64,000 bases of DNA from Isoetes taiwanensis (GCA_021234155.1 JAJEKV010000033.1:10796163-10860162); one strand, 5' to 3'. Positions 12,263-23,609 are shown, counted from the stretch's first letter. Notes: generated by a model not told the origin, from the sequence alone. A program made the numbers and translations.

Positions 12263-12935
12263 CAGGGATAGGTTCTGTATGTACAAAATTCAAATTCCTG
12301 ACGTATAAAGTCAAAAAATATGTATTTTTAATAAAATACGTATTTAACGTATCAAAAGGTCGCCGGCTGGAAAAAAAAAAATTTCACGTACGCGAAACCT
12401 TCAAATTCGCGTATGCGAAAGTTTTTCCGCGTACGTGAACCAGTAAAAATCGCGTATACAGAATTTTTTTTTTTTCGGGGCGTTTCCGTACGCGAAACAG
12501 AAGGTTTCGCGTACGCGGTTTTCAAATTTCAAATTCGTACCCGCTTTATACAGTTTCGCGTACGCGGTTTATAGTATTTCGCGTACGCAAAATTCAAATT
12601 TCAAATTCGTACGCGGGAATTTTTTTTTTTCGGCGTACGCGAAACCTTCTGTTTTGCGTACGCGAAAAAACTTTCGCGTATCGCGTACGCAAAACAGAAG
12701 GTTTTGCGTACGCGGGAAAAAAAATTTTGCGTTCGCGTACACGAAACCTTCTGTTTCGCGTACGCGAAAAAACTTTTGCGTACGCGACTTAGATGTTTTC
12801 GCGTACGCGAAAATCTTCCGACGCCAGAATTTGTTTTTTGCCGTATTTTATACGTTTTATACGGCAAATATGTGTCGTATCATACAATTCATATGTATTT
12901 CATATAAAACGTACAGCGTATTGAACCTATCCCTG
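12263..12935. mobile_element. Non-autonomous hAT-type transposon, 673 bp, with 8-bp TSD
   Basis: The 8-bp sequence TGTATGCC lies directly outside both ends (12255-12262 and 12936-12943). The termini are inverted repeats, CAGGGATAGGTTC on the left and the same on the opposite strand on the right. An 8-bp TSD with termini starting CAGGG is the signature of the hAT superfamily. The AT-rich subterminal regions (TATGTATTT, ATACGTATTT) also mirror each other loosely. No transposase is encoded, so mobility would need a trans-acting hAT transposase. The centre is a GC-rich palindrome array described separately. Confidence 0.9.
12388..12811. repeat. Array of CGTACG-centred palindromic motifs inside the hAT element
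   Basis: The 6-bp palindrome CGTACG occurs about 14 times in ~420 bp, usually as TTTCGCGTACGCGAAA or a one-sided variant, with a few more degenerate copies (GCGTATGCG, GCGTTCGCG). Several are joined by ACCTTCTGTTT or its complement, so the array contains nested hairpins. The surrounding DNA is AT-rich and such density is not expected by chance. Subterminal motif arrays often bind hAT transposases, but this one fills the interior. Confidence 0.85.
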
Positions 12936-12943
12936 TGTATGCC

Positions 12944-13720
12944 ACTATCCATAGTAAGACCTCAACAATGATGGTCATGGGAAAGATGATTAACTAATTG
13001 CAATTGTTTGTGTCACAACTGTTTGTACCCCATTCAACTGTTTGTTGCTTGTTGATAACTGGCATGCCTAATATTTTTGTGAAAAAATGATCTATTTCCT
13101 CAATCAAATTCTTTGGGGTGGTTGTGTAAATAATCTTGGACAAAACATCTACCAAGAAAGTAGAAGGCTATGCCTGCATAAGATGTTCACACTAATTGTT
13201 ATGTTTTACCATTTAAAAGACATGACCACCTTAAAGTTTACTATGCTTGGAAAGATAATCTAGAGTGAGAAAAATTTGGATGGCTAGTATTTGGGTCTTT
13301 ATTGTCCTAAGAAATAGCCAAGCATTCAAAAATATTAGTAAAATAACTGTGAAACCTTTAACTAAGAAAATTAAAAACTTAACAATTTACAAACTTTAAC
13401 CAGTCCTAGAGCTTTACATTTAAGAGATATGACCACCTTAAAGTTTACTTGATGCAGCAAGGTTGTTCTAGCAATTTAAAATACAACATGCACCAATGTA
13501 TATATTCCAACTACTTATACATAGAAAGGTATTATTGGATATCCACTAACTACATAGAAAGGTTATTGCACTTCATAACAACATTGGCGAAATGAACATT
13601 AGATTCTAGCCAAATCTTTTATTACATTGTTATAATAGTCAAGCAGCATATCATGATGGTATGAAGCTGATTGAATGAAGTCACAAGTGTGTAGTGTATG
13701 ATTCTATTTATCATCTCACG
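12944..13720. other. Non-coding stretch
   Basis: Only a dispersed duplication was seen: ATGACCACCTTAAAGTTTAC occurs near 13221 and again near 13429. Confidence 0.4.
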
Positions 13721-14871
13721 AAGTGCTGATTCCACGATCCTTACGGCCTCTTCTTCAGAATAATCATGAAGGTCTTTTGAAGCAGAAGATTCTTTGTGCA
13801 ACCCATTCTAATAGCTAAGTCTTTTCAGCCTTAGGGGATAGTGCATTATCCACATTTTTTCTGCCACTAATTGTCTCTATTTCAAGCCTCCATATTTTCT
13901 GTCCTTGCTGTATCTGTGAATTTTAGCAGAACTTTGTTCCAGCCAAAATTCGTTCTAGAAAGATGTTCTGACTTCCAACTTCCACAGACGGCTTCTACCT
14001 GCAAAAACTATGGGTGGATTACAAGAGTTGTATATAAAGTAGCCAGAGCTCAGGCTCTAATTGCGCTCTCTGCCACAATTCTGGGCTACTGTAGCTTAGT
14101 TGCTCATGGAGCTTGGTCCTTGTTGTAGCTTAGTTGCTTGTGGAGCTTATTATAATGCCATTATGATAAAGAAGACATGAAAGTGAAAAGAAGATAGGTT
14201 AAGGGCATACGAAGGCAGGGCATATATTCTTTCTCAAATTATTATGTGCAAGCAAGGCATAAATCTGAAGCGCGTTTACATTTTATGGGGAAGTGGTTGT
14301 GTCCAGAGAAGTGCTGATATCACGATCCTTACGACCTCTTCTTCAGAATAATCATGAAGGTCTTTTGAAGCAGGAGATTCTTTGTGCAGCCCATTCTAAT
14401 AGGTAAGTCTTCTCAGCCTTAAGGGATAGTGCATTATCCACATTCTTTCTGCCACTAATTGTCTCTATTTCAAGCCTCCATATTTTCTGTCCTTGCTGTA
14501 TCTGTGAACTTTAGCAGAACTTTGTTCCAGCCAAAATTCGTTCTAGAAAGATGTTCTGACTTCCGACTTCCACAAACGGCTTCTACCTACAAAAGCCATG
14601 GGTGCATTACAAGAGTTGTATAAAGTAGCGAGCTCGGGGCTCTAATTATGCTCTCGCCACGCTTAAGGGCTCTTTGTAGCTTAGTTGCTCACGGAGCTTG
14701 GTCCTTGTTGTAGCTTAGTTGCTTGTGGAGCTTATTATAATGCCATTATGATAAAGAAGACATGAAAGTGAAAAGAAGATAGGTTAAGGGCATACGAAGG
14801 CAGGGCATATATTCTTTCTCAAATTATTATGTGCAGGCAAGGCATAAATCTGAAGCGCGTTTACATTTTAG
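13721..14871. repeat. Tandem segmental duplication, 588-bp period
   Basis: Copy 1 (about 13721-14284) and copy 2 (about 14309-14871) both start AAGTGCTGAT and end GCGCGTTTACATTTTA, with substitutions and small indels between them. A ~25-bp junction (TGGGGAAGTGG...) separates them. A plus-strand frame in copy 1 (13871-14128) is not conserved in copy 2, so it is not supported as coding. Confidence 0.85.
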
Positions 14872-15483
14872 CTCAGTGTATTGCCAACCATATCTTTCCT
14901 TTATCAAACACATCATTACACTCCCACTCCTTTCCTCACTTCTGTCTTACTTTTTGCTACATATTTCTTCCTTGCATACATTCTCCGTGGCGGTCACCTG
15001 GTAAAAAACTGGACGTCTCATTTCTTGAAGCCGGTTTCTTTCTTGTGCTCAAGGTCACTCTGTGGAGATCGGCAATGGCTCTAACAACCTAACAACAATA
15101 TATTGCTCTTTTTCCAGTAGGAGTAGAGGCCTGAGGTGTTGTACATATTTTGGAAATTGTCTCAATTTCTCTGATGAAAAGCACTTTTTGAGCTTCTATA
15201 GTTGATCACAAATTTCGTTGAAGCTAAAACGTTTTTGCTCTTCTAGTTGTAAGCAACCATAAATAAGCATATACAGAATTTTAGGGTTGCCTTCAGGTAA
15301 AAGAGGCATTTGGCCAGTTCCTGCATAACTCTGCCAGGTGACCTTCCTGTAAGGATTTATATGCAGACAATACCAAAGCTAGTAAGATACTGAAACCAGT
15401 TGGACGATGTTTGGATGCATATTTAAACATTCTTAACACTAACGGAGGTTTCTTGAGGGTTGTTTGCAAATTTCTTCTCAGAA
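14872..15483. other. Non-coding stretch with a 28-bp segment shared with 30139-30166
   Basis: At 14989-15016 a segment with the core GGCGGTCACCT and AAAAAACTGGACGT matches the reverse complement of 30139-30166 at 27 of 28 positions. Otherwise nothing was recognised. Open frames at 14829-15092 and 15511-15293 lack motifs. Confidence 0.4.
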
Positions 15484-15488
15484 AAGGT

Positions 15489-17936
15489 TGTTGCCCCTTT
15501 TTGGGCAACATGGACCATCATGATACCTAGAGTTTCAAGATTGGAAGATACTTGTCAAAGTTTGGAAGACTTGTGGTTTCTTTTGAGGTTTCATCTTAAG
15601 TTACTTTCTCATCACTCATATGGTAAGAGTTAGTGCTATTTTGATCCTGCTAGAGTTTGGAAGAAATTGGTTCAAGTTTGGAAGACCCTTGGGATCTTGG
15701 TTGTATAGCCTAATTCTTTCCTTTGAGGAAGTTTTCTAGTTACATTCTTATTTCTTGAAGACCAGGCAAAGAATATTGCAAGCTATACAAGGAGTCATTA
15801 CCATGTTGCTCATATTCACTCATATGAAACTAAATGGAGTTGCACCCATGATTTGGAAGTCACACATATGAAGATGCACTTAGAAGTGGAATTGCTCTTA
15901 TTTTGGCCTTGAAGATTGGAAGACCTTTTTAGAAGTTTGGAAGACCCTAGGGCCTTGAGCAAAGTTATGTTCATCATAAGGTATGATTTGAGCTTTTGAG
16001 ATATGATCATGTGCTACAGGGGTTCCAGCCTTCATCCATTTCATCCATCCTACATCCACCTTCCTTTCATTTTTTTATATACCTCATTTTCACCCTGTCA
16101 TGCCTTCTTTCATTACCTCACTACCTATATTTTATTGGCCTCACCTCCACTTGTGAATTGCTCTCAAGAGATCATGAAAAACCTCAAGAGCAAAGAAGCT
16201 TGAATTTTACCTTCATTCTATCACCCTAAATCCTACCATAGCCTTTTTTTCCTATTTTTCCACCCTTTTCCTATGATTTTTTCACCATTTCCAAGGTTGA
16301 AAATTCATTGACCATGGTCAAAATGGCCAAAATTTCAAGTATCTCAATTTGACCTGAAAACACTCTAGATTTGAAGCTTGGCAAAAAATAGCTAGGTTGG
16401 CCTTTTCAAAATTCAAAAAAGACATGGGAAACCCCTCAAATATCATTTCTTGGGATGCGTGCCAAAAAAATAAAAAACCTATTCTAGCCTATCTACCCTA
16501 TCTAATTTTGCATAGTTCCAGGTCACCCCCCCCATTTTTCCACGTGGCAGCAGGGCGTGGGGGCCAGACACGGGCTGGGTGTCCCCTCTGCGTGGCACGC
16601 AAATTTAATAGCTGCTCTGCATTATTCCTTATATACCTTAGCCGCCAGACTCGTTTGTGCCTGTGGGATATATCGCCCTTGAGAATTTTTGATAAACCCT
16701 AAGAAATAGAGGAACCTGCTAAATCCGGCCAATTCGGTGCCTAAACCTGATTGAATCCCGCCAATTTCCACCAAATTAGTTCCTAAACCTTTTCCAAAAC
16801 CCCGAACCCTTTGTGGCACTTGATTGATAGAAACTTGCTCGATTAGGGCCGGAAATCATTGAACCGAAATGGGTTTTGGGAAGGACAGTTTTAATGCTGG
16901 GAATACGATCATTTTTTTACCCCCTCGAGATATACCTCATGATCCGGGCGATTTCTATATTCCTGATATTCTCTTGATCTGTTCTACCTCAAATTACGCT
17001 AATCCCTTTCGAGATTGAAGATTGATCATTTTGATTGAAGACCGACTCTGTTGTGACTTATTTGACATCAAAACTCCTACTGCTACTCAAATTATCTTAT
17101 TATTTTCTCTTTCTGATAATTTTTGGGTTTTCAGAAGTTGACAATGCCTTGGGATCTGTTCTCAAGCATTATCCTGGGTATTACTTGCCGAGAAATTCTA
17201 AACTCCATGATATCTTATGATTTGAATGCATATTCATTGCACTGGACAAATAGTGTTTCCATCTTCTTTTGTTTCAAGTTGTTCTCACTTTGTCTAAACT
17301 AATAGAAACCAGATATTTAAAGTAGAATCCAAATTAATAGTCGTGTCCCATTCTTTAAAAGGTTTGAGTATTGCTTATATGTAAAGAAAACAAAGAAAAA
17401 ATAGTTTTTTCCATAACTGTCATAAACTGTGACAGAAATCGAGACTTTGGCCCATCTCAGTAAATATCATAGTGTTTGCTTGTCAAGAAAACCTTATGCA
17501 CATGATCTAGAGTTTATTTTGAAGCTGTTTATACAAATTCCAACTCAAGATTTATCACCAAACTATATTTGCAAATTTTGGCTCTCTGTTTTGGCATTGA
17601 CCAATTTTTGACCGAACTTTGACATTGATTTTCTTGGTCTTCCCCTATCCAAATCGAGAATGGACTTTCACCAAGGTTCCCTCTACTTGTCTATAACTCA
17701 TACCAAAACCAAAACTCAAAAATCTTAAAGGGTGTGACTGCAAGATTGATTTTTGCTCGACAGCTTTTTTTCGCTTCGTGGGGATTGTAGTGATTTTGAC
17801 AAAACCAAAGATTTGAAATTGAGTTCTTTTGCTTTATATGATTAAGGATTGATCACCCTAAGTGATCTGGAGGTCCCACCAGGTTTGTTTACACTTCCTT
17901 TGAGGTTAGGCTAAAATTCCAGGTTTTAGGCTAACA
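15489..17936 (+). repeat. 5' LTR of the Tat-like element
   Basis: This 2448-bp LTR pairs with 25079-27527. It opens with a hairpin-capable TGTTGCCC...GGGCAACA inverted repeat. Near its 3' end (about 17870) it contains GGAGGTCCCACC, an imperfect echo of the primer-binding site just downstream; in the 3' LTR this stretch reads GGAGGTCCTGACC. Open frames inside it are not conserved between the two LTRs and are not genes. Confidence 0.92.
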
Positions 17937-17939
17937 TTT

Positions 17940-17957
17940 TGGAGGTCCCACCGAGAT
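17940..17957 (+). promoter_or_regulatory. Primer-binding site for tRNA-Gln
   Basis: TGGAGGTCCCACCGAGAT begins three bases after the LTR end and is complementary to the 3' end of plant tRNA-Gln (…CTCGGTGGGACCT plus CCA). The match rests on my knowledge of that tRNA sequence. Confidence 0.8.
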
Positions 17958-18038
17958 TTTTACACAGAAATTGAGCTCAATGGCACCAAGGAAGATTTGA
18001 GTCTGCTTTGAACCACCGAGGAGACAAATCAACCAGAT

Positions 18039-19260
18039 TTGGTAGGAGTAAGCATGAGAGTGGCTACCAGATCTACCACTAATGCTACAAATACTCCCAA
18101 CTTGCCTATTCCTCCACCAAATCCTCTCTATCGGTCTACAAATATTACAAATATTTCCTCTCAGCCCTCTTCTTCACAAATTCATAAACTTTTTGAACCA
18201 GATCAACACCTCAATCTGTTCCTCCATCAGCACCTTATCATTTTGAGTTGACTATACCTGTTTCCCCCTTGCTATGATTCTTCCATGAATGCCAACCATT
18301 TTCTAAAAACTTTGAAGACTATTATGAAGAACATGGGAGAAAGAAGGGTTCCGTTTTGCGTAATTCATCAAATGCATGAAGGGTGATGAGGCCAGATCTT
18401 GGCTCGATTTTGAGCTGTCTATAGGTACCAAAGGGGATGAATTGGAACACAAGTTTCTATCAAGGTTTGGTAAGGCTACTTCACCCCAGGATCTTGTCTT
18501 TGAACTCAACTCATTTTCCATTAGACTGGTGAGAGTGTAAAGCGGTATGTGGAGAGATTTAATTCTTATTTGCTAGTGTGTAACAGAATCGGGTTACTCA
18601 TCCAACATTGCACCTAGTTGCTTCCTTTATCGAGGGTTTGATGTCTAGACCTAGGATCTATAGGAAGTTATTAAAATTACAAAAATTTGGTGAGTTGGAT
18701 TCTATCCATAAAACATTTGTAAAGGCTGTAGATCTGGCAGAACTATTAAGCTATCTTCCTGATGAAGAGATCAGAGATCCATTTTATCCTCCTCATCATG
18801 GAACTGAACATGATTTACATTTTGCTAATGCTGCTCCTGTTTATGCAGTACAAAAAGAGAAGAAGAAGTCCAAGGCTGAAGAATTGGATCCTCATGTTTC
18901 AGAGATGAAATCTGAGATCAGTAAAGTGTCTGAGGCACTTTTGGAAGTTACCAAACAACTTCTTGAATTAAAAAGCGAGAAAGATGCCCCCTCCTCCTAA
19001 TGCACAAAAACGTGGTAAACCTTACCATAGAGCTGAAAAGGTTGTTTTGCAAGGCAATGTCCTAAGTGTCATAGAAGAGGTCACTTTGGTAGAGAATGTC
19101 TGTTTTGCTTTTTGCAAGGAAATAGGTCATGAGGAGAAGTATTGCAGTGTTAAGGCTTATTTTGAAAAACAAGATAAAGGTAAACAAATGTCAAATATAA
19201 GTTTTATTGAGACTTGTGCAGGAGAACAGGAAGAGCAAGATGTTATGGTTGCGCATTAAC
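18039..19260 (+). pseudogene. gag of the Tat-like element, frameshifted
   Basis: Coding is spread over three frames. A proline- and serine-rich N-terminal part (18039-18251) is followed by capsid-like sequence with ESVKRYVERFNSYLL near 18525-18570, then an open segment 18608-19000 ending in a lysine-rich coiled-coil-like tail. A zinc knuckle, CPKCHRRGHFGREC (C-x2-C-x4-H-x4-C), is encoded near 19060, and a second one (FCKEIGHEEKYC) follows in a shifted frame. Gag would form the virus-like particle and bind genomic RNA through the knuckles. At least three frameshifts make this copy non-functional as read. Confidence 0.75.
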
Positions 19261-19589
19261 GCGTGCGAGCTCATCCAAATGCATCTACGAGTTACGTTCC
19301 ACCTCATAAGGTAACATTTCAATCAGATCCTCGAATATAGCTCCTCCTCCCGCTCAAAGGTATAAAATGTAAAGATTCCGAGTTGGATGAATTTGAATTA
19401 CTTATGAAAAATTCTAAGGTTTCTTTGGGATTTATTAACTTCTGGCGAGAATTGCACCATCATATCATACAGGAAAAGTTGATCAAAAGCACTCCGGATA
19501 TTGAAGAGGTTGCTGCTGAAACCACGCAACAATATTTACGTGGGTTTTGCCCGAAGCAAACCGAAGATCCGTGTGCTTTTACTTGTAGT

Positions 19590-19880
19590 GCTACTATAGG
19601 AACTTCCCATCTAGACAAAGTTTTGCTTTGGATGGAGGTTCTTCTCTTAATGTTATGCCTTATCATGTTATGAAGGCACTTTGGATCTCAAGGTAGAAGA
19701 TAATACTTCCATTGTTCTAAAATCTTTTCAAATGCTAAAGTTGTGCCTAAGGGAATAGTAAGAAATGTATCCGTGAATCTGAGGGGAATCATTGTGTGGC
19801 CACATTTGTGGTTGTTGATTTTGAAAATGTTAATCAAGCTAATATCTATGATCTATTATTAGGAAGGAGATGGATGAAAA
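19590..19880 (+). pseudogene. Retropepsin-like aspartic protease of the Tat-like element
   Basis: The active-site region reads LDGGSSLNVMPYHVM with the aspartate codon at 19631. Many plant non-chromovirus gypsy proteases have D-x-G-S-S-x-N-x-x-P in this position. A later segment, ANIYDLLLGRRWM (near 19840-19880), matches the conserved flap-distal DLLLGRxWL motif. The frame shifts between the two parts. The protease would cut the Gag-Pol polyprotein inside the particle. Confidence 0.7.
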
Positions 19881-20099
19881 TAGTGGATGCCAGACACTGT
19901 ATGGTGCGAAGGCACTTGCACCATTTCAATGGAGCAACTTTCTCAAACCGGCAAACAAAACCCATCCATCTGCTAACATTAGGTTCATAGATGTGGACAT
20001 ACTACAGGAAGAAGATTTGGGTGTTTACAATTTAGGCCCGGATGCTAGTATACATGAAGAGGTTGTCAACTTTGCTTACATGCATGTTGAATCTCCCCG

Positions 20100-20500
20100 A
20101 TCAAAGGCAAAAAGCCTATCTCTGGGTTTGATGGAGGTATGTCAAAAAAAACTGGGGATTGCTTCTTCTGCTGCTATTTTGAAGGATCACGATTTTAAGT
20201 TGATGACTAAGATAGGAGAATTCACCCTAATATTTCTTCTAATGCAGCAGAATACAAAGCCCTCATTGCAGGTTTACAAGAAGCAAGGTGTATGAGTATT
20301 TCTCATATTGTTATTTATGGAGACTCACAACTTGTTTGTAGACAAATCTTGGGAGAATATCGAACTAAACATCAAGACATGGAGGATCTGAGTGCTCAAG
20401 CCGGAGAATTATTAACTTTTTTGATCATTGGGAGATTTTACATATTCCTAGATCTAAGAATTTTGAAGTCGACTCATTGTGCAGAAAAACCCTTATGGAG
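20100..20500 (+). pseudogene. RNase H domain located between protease and reverse transcriptase
   Basis: Four acidic residues of an RNase H fold can be read in order: FDGG (D codon 20130), AAEYKAL (E codon 20250), YGDSQLVCRQ (D codon 20322) and NFEVDSLC (D codon 20471). The intervening GLQEA and the K-rich linker after GEYRTK fit the additional 'archaeal-type' RNase H (aRH) known from Tat elements. In Ogre and Retand this domain lies after the ordinary RNase H, so its place before RT here is notable. Two or three frameshifts interrupt it. It would degrade RNA in RNA-DNA hybrids during reverse transcription. Confidence 0.7.
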
Positions 20501-20659
20501 TATTTGTCTGAAGGAGCTATTCAAGAGGATGTCTTAGATGAAGAGGAGCTTTCCCAATTCCATCCCATCTTAACTATCAACCTAGCACAAGAGGAATCAC
20601 TTAAAGAGCTTGAAGTGCATAAAGGAGGTATATCTAGGACCCCCGCAAATGGGAGACTT

Positions 20660-21560
20660 ATATAATGAAGGTGATCAAGGTAAAATGGTTGAGTTATTTG
20701 AGGATTGGGTGGATGTTTTTGCTTGGGAGTATTCAGAACTGAAAGGGGTTGATAAAAAATTTGTGAGTTTGAAATTAAGGTTCGAGAAGATGCCAAACCT
20801 GTTATCGCGAAGTTGAGAAGAATTAATTCTTCACTTTTAGATCTTATCAAGCGAGAATTATTCAAAATGCGTGGAATCGGGATTGATAGTTGACATTGTG
20901 AACCCCTCTTGGGTTTCTTGTATTGTTCGAGTTCTAAAAAGAATGGTTCTTTAAGAATATGTGTGGATTATAGAGATCTAAATAAAGCTCTTTGTAAAGA
21001 TTGTTACCCTTTGCCTTTTTGGAAGAAATCCTTTATCGATTGGGTGGTAAGTCTATGTACTCATTTTTGGATGGTTTCTCCGGTTTTAATCGATTAGCAT
21101 CAAAAAGGAAGATCGATCAAAGACATCCTTCATTACTCCATGGGGAACTTATGCAATGAAAAGGATGCCTTTTGGCTTAATGAATGCCCCCCACATTTAG
21201 AGAGCCATGGATACCGTCTTTGCAAACATGACTCCGAGCAATTCGAGTTTATCCGGATGATTTATGCTTAGGTAATTGATACAAGTGATCATATTTCGAG
21301 CTAACAAGAATATTCACATTGTGCGCACAAACCGGAGTTAATCTAAACCCAAAGAAGTGCATCTTTTTGGCATCCAAAGGCCAGCTCTTAGGCCATGAGG
21401 TTTTTACGCTAAAGGCCTTCAAGTAGTCAAGAGAAGATCATAGCTTTAAAAAGCTTCAAACACCCGGACAATTAAAGAAGTCAAGGGATTTATGGGAATG
21501 ACCTCTTTCTTAAGAGTGTATGTGCCTAATTTCTCTCACCTTATTAGTCCTATCTCTAAG
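20660..21560 (+). pseudogene. Reverse transcriptase of the Tat-like element
   Basis: An N-terminal DVFAWEYSELKGVD motif (near 20710-20760) is followed by SLRICVDYRDLNKA (RT block with the first catalytic Asp region), MYSFLDGFSGFN-like sequence, a KRMPFGLMNAP motif near 21160-21190, and a YPDD box (VYPDDLCLG, GATGAT at 21256-21261). The reading frame changes repeatedly; for example one base is missing in the expected ATFQRAM segment near 21193. Motif order and identity are clear, activity is not. Confidence 0.8.
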
Positions 21561-22071
21561 TTGACTAGAGTAGGCCAAGTTAGTAAAAGAGAAAGTAAAT
21601 ATAGGCCCGTTGTTTGACCGATGAGTGTGAAAAAAGCTTTTTGCAGATCATAGAGGCTATTTGTCATTCTACACTTTTAAAAACTCCGGACCTTTCATTA
21701 CCATTTAAAGTTTACATAACTATCACTAAAAAGGCTCTTTGGAGTTGCCATTTTGCGAGATAGACACCCTATTGCTTTTGCAAGCAAACAATGGTCTCAA
21801 ACCGAAGAGAAGTATGCTAAGATAGAAAGGAGTCTTTGCTGCTCTCATCTTTTTGATCGAGAGACGGGGTCATCTTTTACAAAAATCCCAAGCCACTATC
21901 TACATGCAGCTAGAACCCCATGCCTTTTTTTTTATGGTAAGAAATTAGAAAAACCTAAGCTTCATAGGTGGGCTTGTAGGCTTCAATCTTATGATTTAAA
22001 GGTAAAGGTTATTCATGTATTGAACAATCCGAAGTTTATACACTTTCTTTGCCTACTTTGAACATGAGGAG
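21561..22071 (+). pseudogene. RNase H (RT-linked) of the Tat-like element
   Basis: Downstream of RT, HPIAFASKQWSQTEEKYAKIE (21760-21825) is the hallmark segment of gypsy RT-linked RNase H. LHRWACRLQSYDLKVKVIHV (21960-22020) matches its C-terminal W-x-L-x-L-Q-x-Y-D-F region. Frameshifts split the first acidic motif from the rest. Two RNase H domains are therefore encoded in one element. Confidence 0.7.
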
Positions 22072-23172
22072 GTGGTACAAGAAGAAGAAATGACTAACCT
22101 TGTTGTAAATGAGCGGGGCGTGTCAACTATGCCGACTCAAGGTTGGCAACAACCTATCAGGAGATTCCTTCAGTATCAAGAGATACCTTCTGAATTTTCA
22201 AAAAGCCAAGCTTACAAGTTTAAGTTAAAATGTTTGACTTACTCATTGGTTGGTGACATCTTGTGCAAGGTAAATAGGGATGGTGTACTCTTAAGATGTG
22301 TTGATGAAGATGAAGCTGCCCTGGTACTTGCTGAAAATCATAAAGGTGTTTGTGGTGGTCATTTTGCAGCAGATACAACTGCCAAAAAAATATTAAGGTC
22401 TGGTTATTTCTGGCCTCATTTATTTAGAGATTGCTATGATGTCATAAAAACTTGCCACCAATGCCAGATTTTTGGTAAGAAAATTTTGCATCCTGCCCCT
22501 CTTACTGGAATTGTGTCCCCAGGCCCATTTCAAGTTTGGGGGCTAGATTATGTTGGCCCTATAAATCCCTCATCTTCTGCTCAGCATGAATACATTGTTG
22601 TGGCTACAGATTTATTTACCAAATGGTCAGAAGCAGCACCCTTGAGAAAAGCAAATGCATATACTACTGCTAGGTTTTTGCATGAAAACATTTGTTCTAG
22701 ATTTGGGATCCCTTTCAAAATTTTGACTGATAGAGGCTCTACTTTTATTAATGAGGTTATTCAAATTCTTGTCTCAAGCCTCAAGATCAGACATGTGAAA
22801 AGCTCAGCCTATTACCCTCAAGGAAATGGTCAAGCTGAGTCCACTAACAAAGTGCTTAAGGGTATTTTACAGAAAACAGTTTGCCAAAACCAAAAAGATT
22901 GGCATTTGAAATTATATGATGCTCTTTGGGCTCATAGAATCACTGCTAAAACTGCCACTAATGCTTCTCCCTTCAGTTTGGTTTATGGTGTTGAAGCAGT
23001 TATTCCTGTTGAGTTGGAGATCCCCTCTTTGAGGATGGCACTCAAGTTGGATTTGGAGTTTACTGAGGCATTACAACACAGGTATGAGGTTTTACTAAAG
23101 TTGGATGAGGATAGATTTGGTGCAGAAAACTTCAATCTACTTAAGAAGGCTAGGAGTCAAAGCAACTTTTAA
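22072..23172 (+). CDS. Integrase of the Tat-like element (open for 366 codons)
   Basis: This is the best-preserved frame of the element. It has an H2C2 zinc-binding module (HKGVCGGHF ... CHQCQ) at residues ~90-130, then the catalytic core with the D-D-35-E triad: GLDYVGP (codon 22546), LTDRGSTF (codon 22729) and GQAESTNK (codon 22837). The two latter residues are 35 apart, as in the family. The first Met is not necessarily the natural start, since integrase is normally released from Gag-Pol. The C-terminal domain continues past the stop in other frames to about 23420. No chromodomain was seen, which fits a non-chromovirus lineage. It would insert the cDNA into the genome. Confidence 0.85.
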   Translation: MVQEEEMTNLVVNERGVSTMPTQGWQQPIRRFLQYQEIPSEFSKSQAYKFKLKCLTYSLVGDILCKVNRDGVLLRCVDEDEAALVLAENHKGVCGGHFAADTTAKKILRSGYFWPHLFRDCYDVIKTCHQCQIFGKKILHPAPLTGIVSPGPFQVWGLDYVGPINPSSSAQHEYIVVATDLFTKWSEAAPLRKANAYTTARFLHENICSRFGIPFKILTDRGSTFINEVIQILVSSLKIRHVKSSAYYPQGNGQAESTNKVLKGILQKTVCQNQKDWHLKLYDALWAHRITAKTATNASPFSLVYGVEAVIPVELEIPSLRMALKLDLEFTEALQHRYEVLLKLDEDRFGAENFNLLKKARSQSNF

Positions 23173-23609
23173 AGCAGCTCACAAGCTCGGGATAAATTTG
23201 CTCCATTGGAACTTCGTGCTCAAATGGGATCTTTGCAAATGAAGGTAAGTTGTCTAAATTTGAAAATCCTTGGGAAGGCCCTTACCAGATTGTAAGAGAA
23301 GCTGGCTGTTCATCTTATTGGCTTAAGGATCTCAAAACAGGTTTGGAATTACCCAATCCTACAAATATTCAAAGATTTGAAAAGATATTGGCCTCAACAT
23401 GCATGTTTAGGCCTTTTTGTTCTATATGAACATCTATTTTAACTTAAAATAGGTTAATTCTTGTTGGAAGTTGGAGATTTAAAATTCTTTTGATTGATTT
23501 TGTTTATTTCCTTGAGGCTTAAGTCAGAGATTTTGGTTGGTTGGAATTGCTAAATTGTTTCCGATTAGTTGTACTCAAGTTTCTTTATACTTGTGCCATC
23601 AAGACCATT

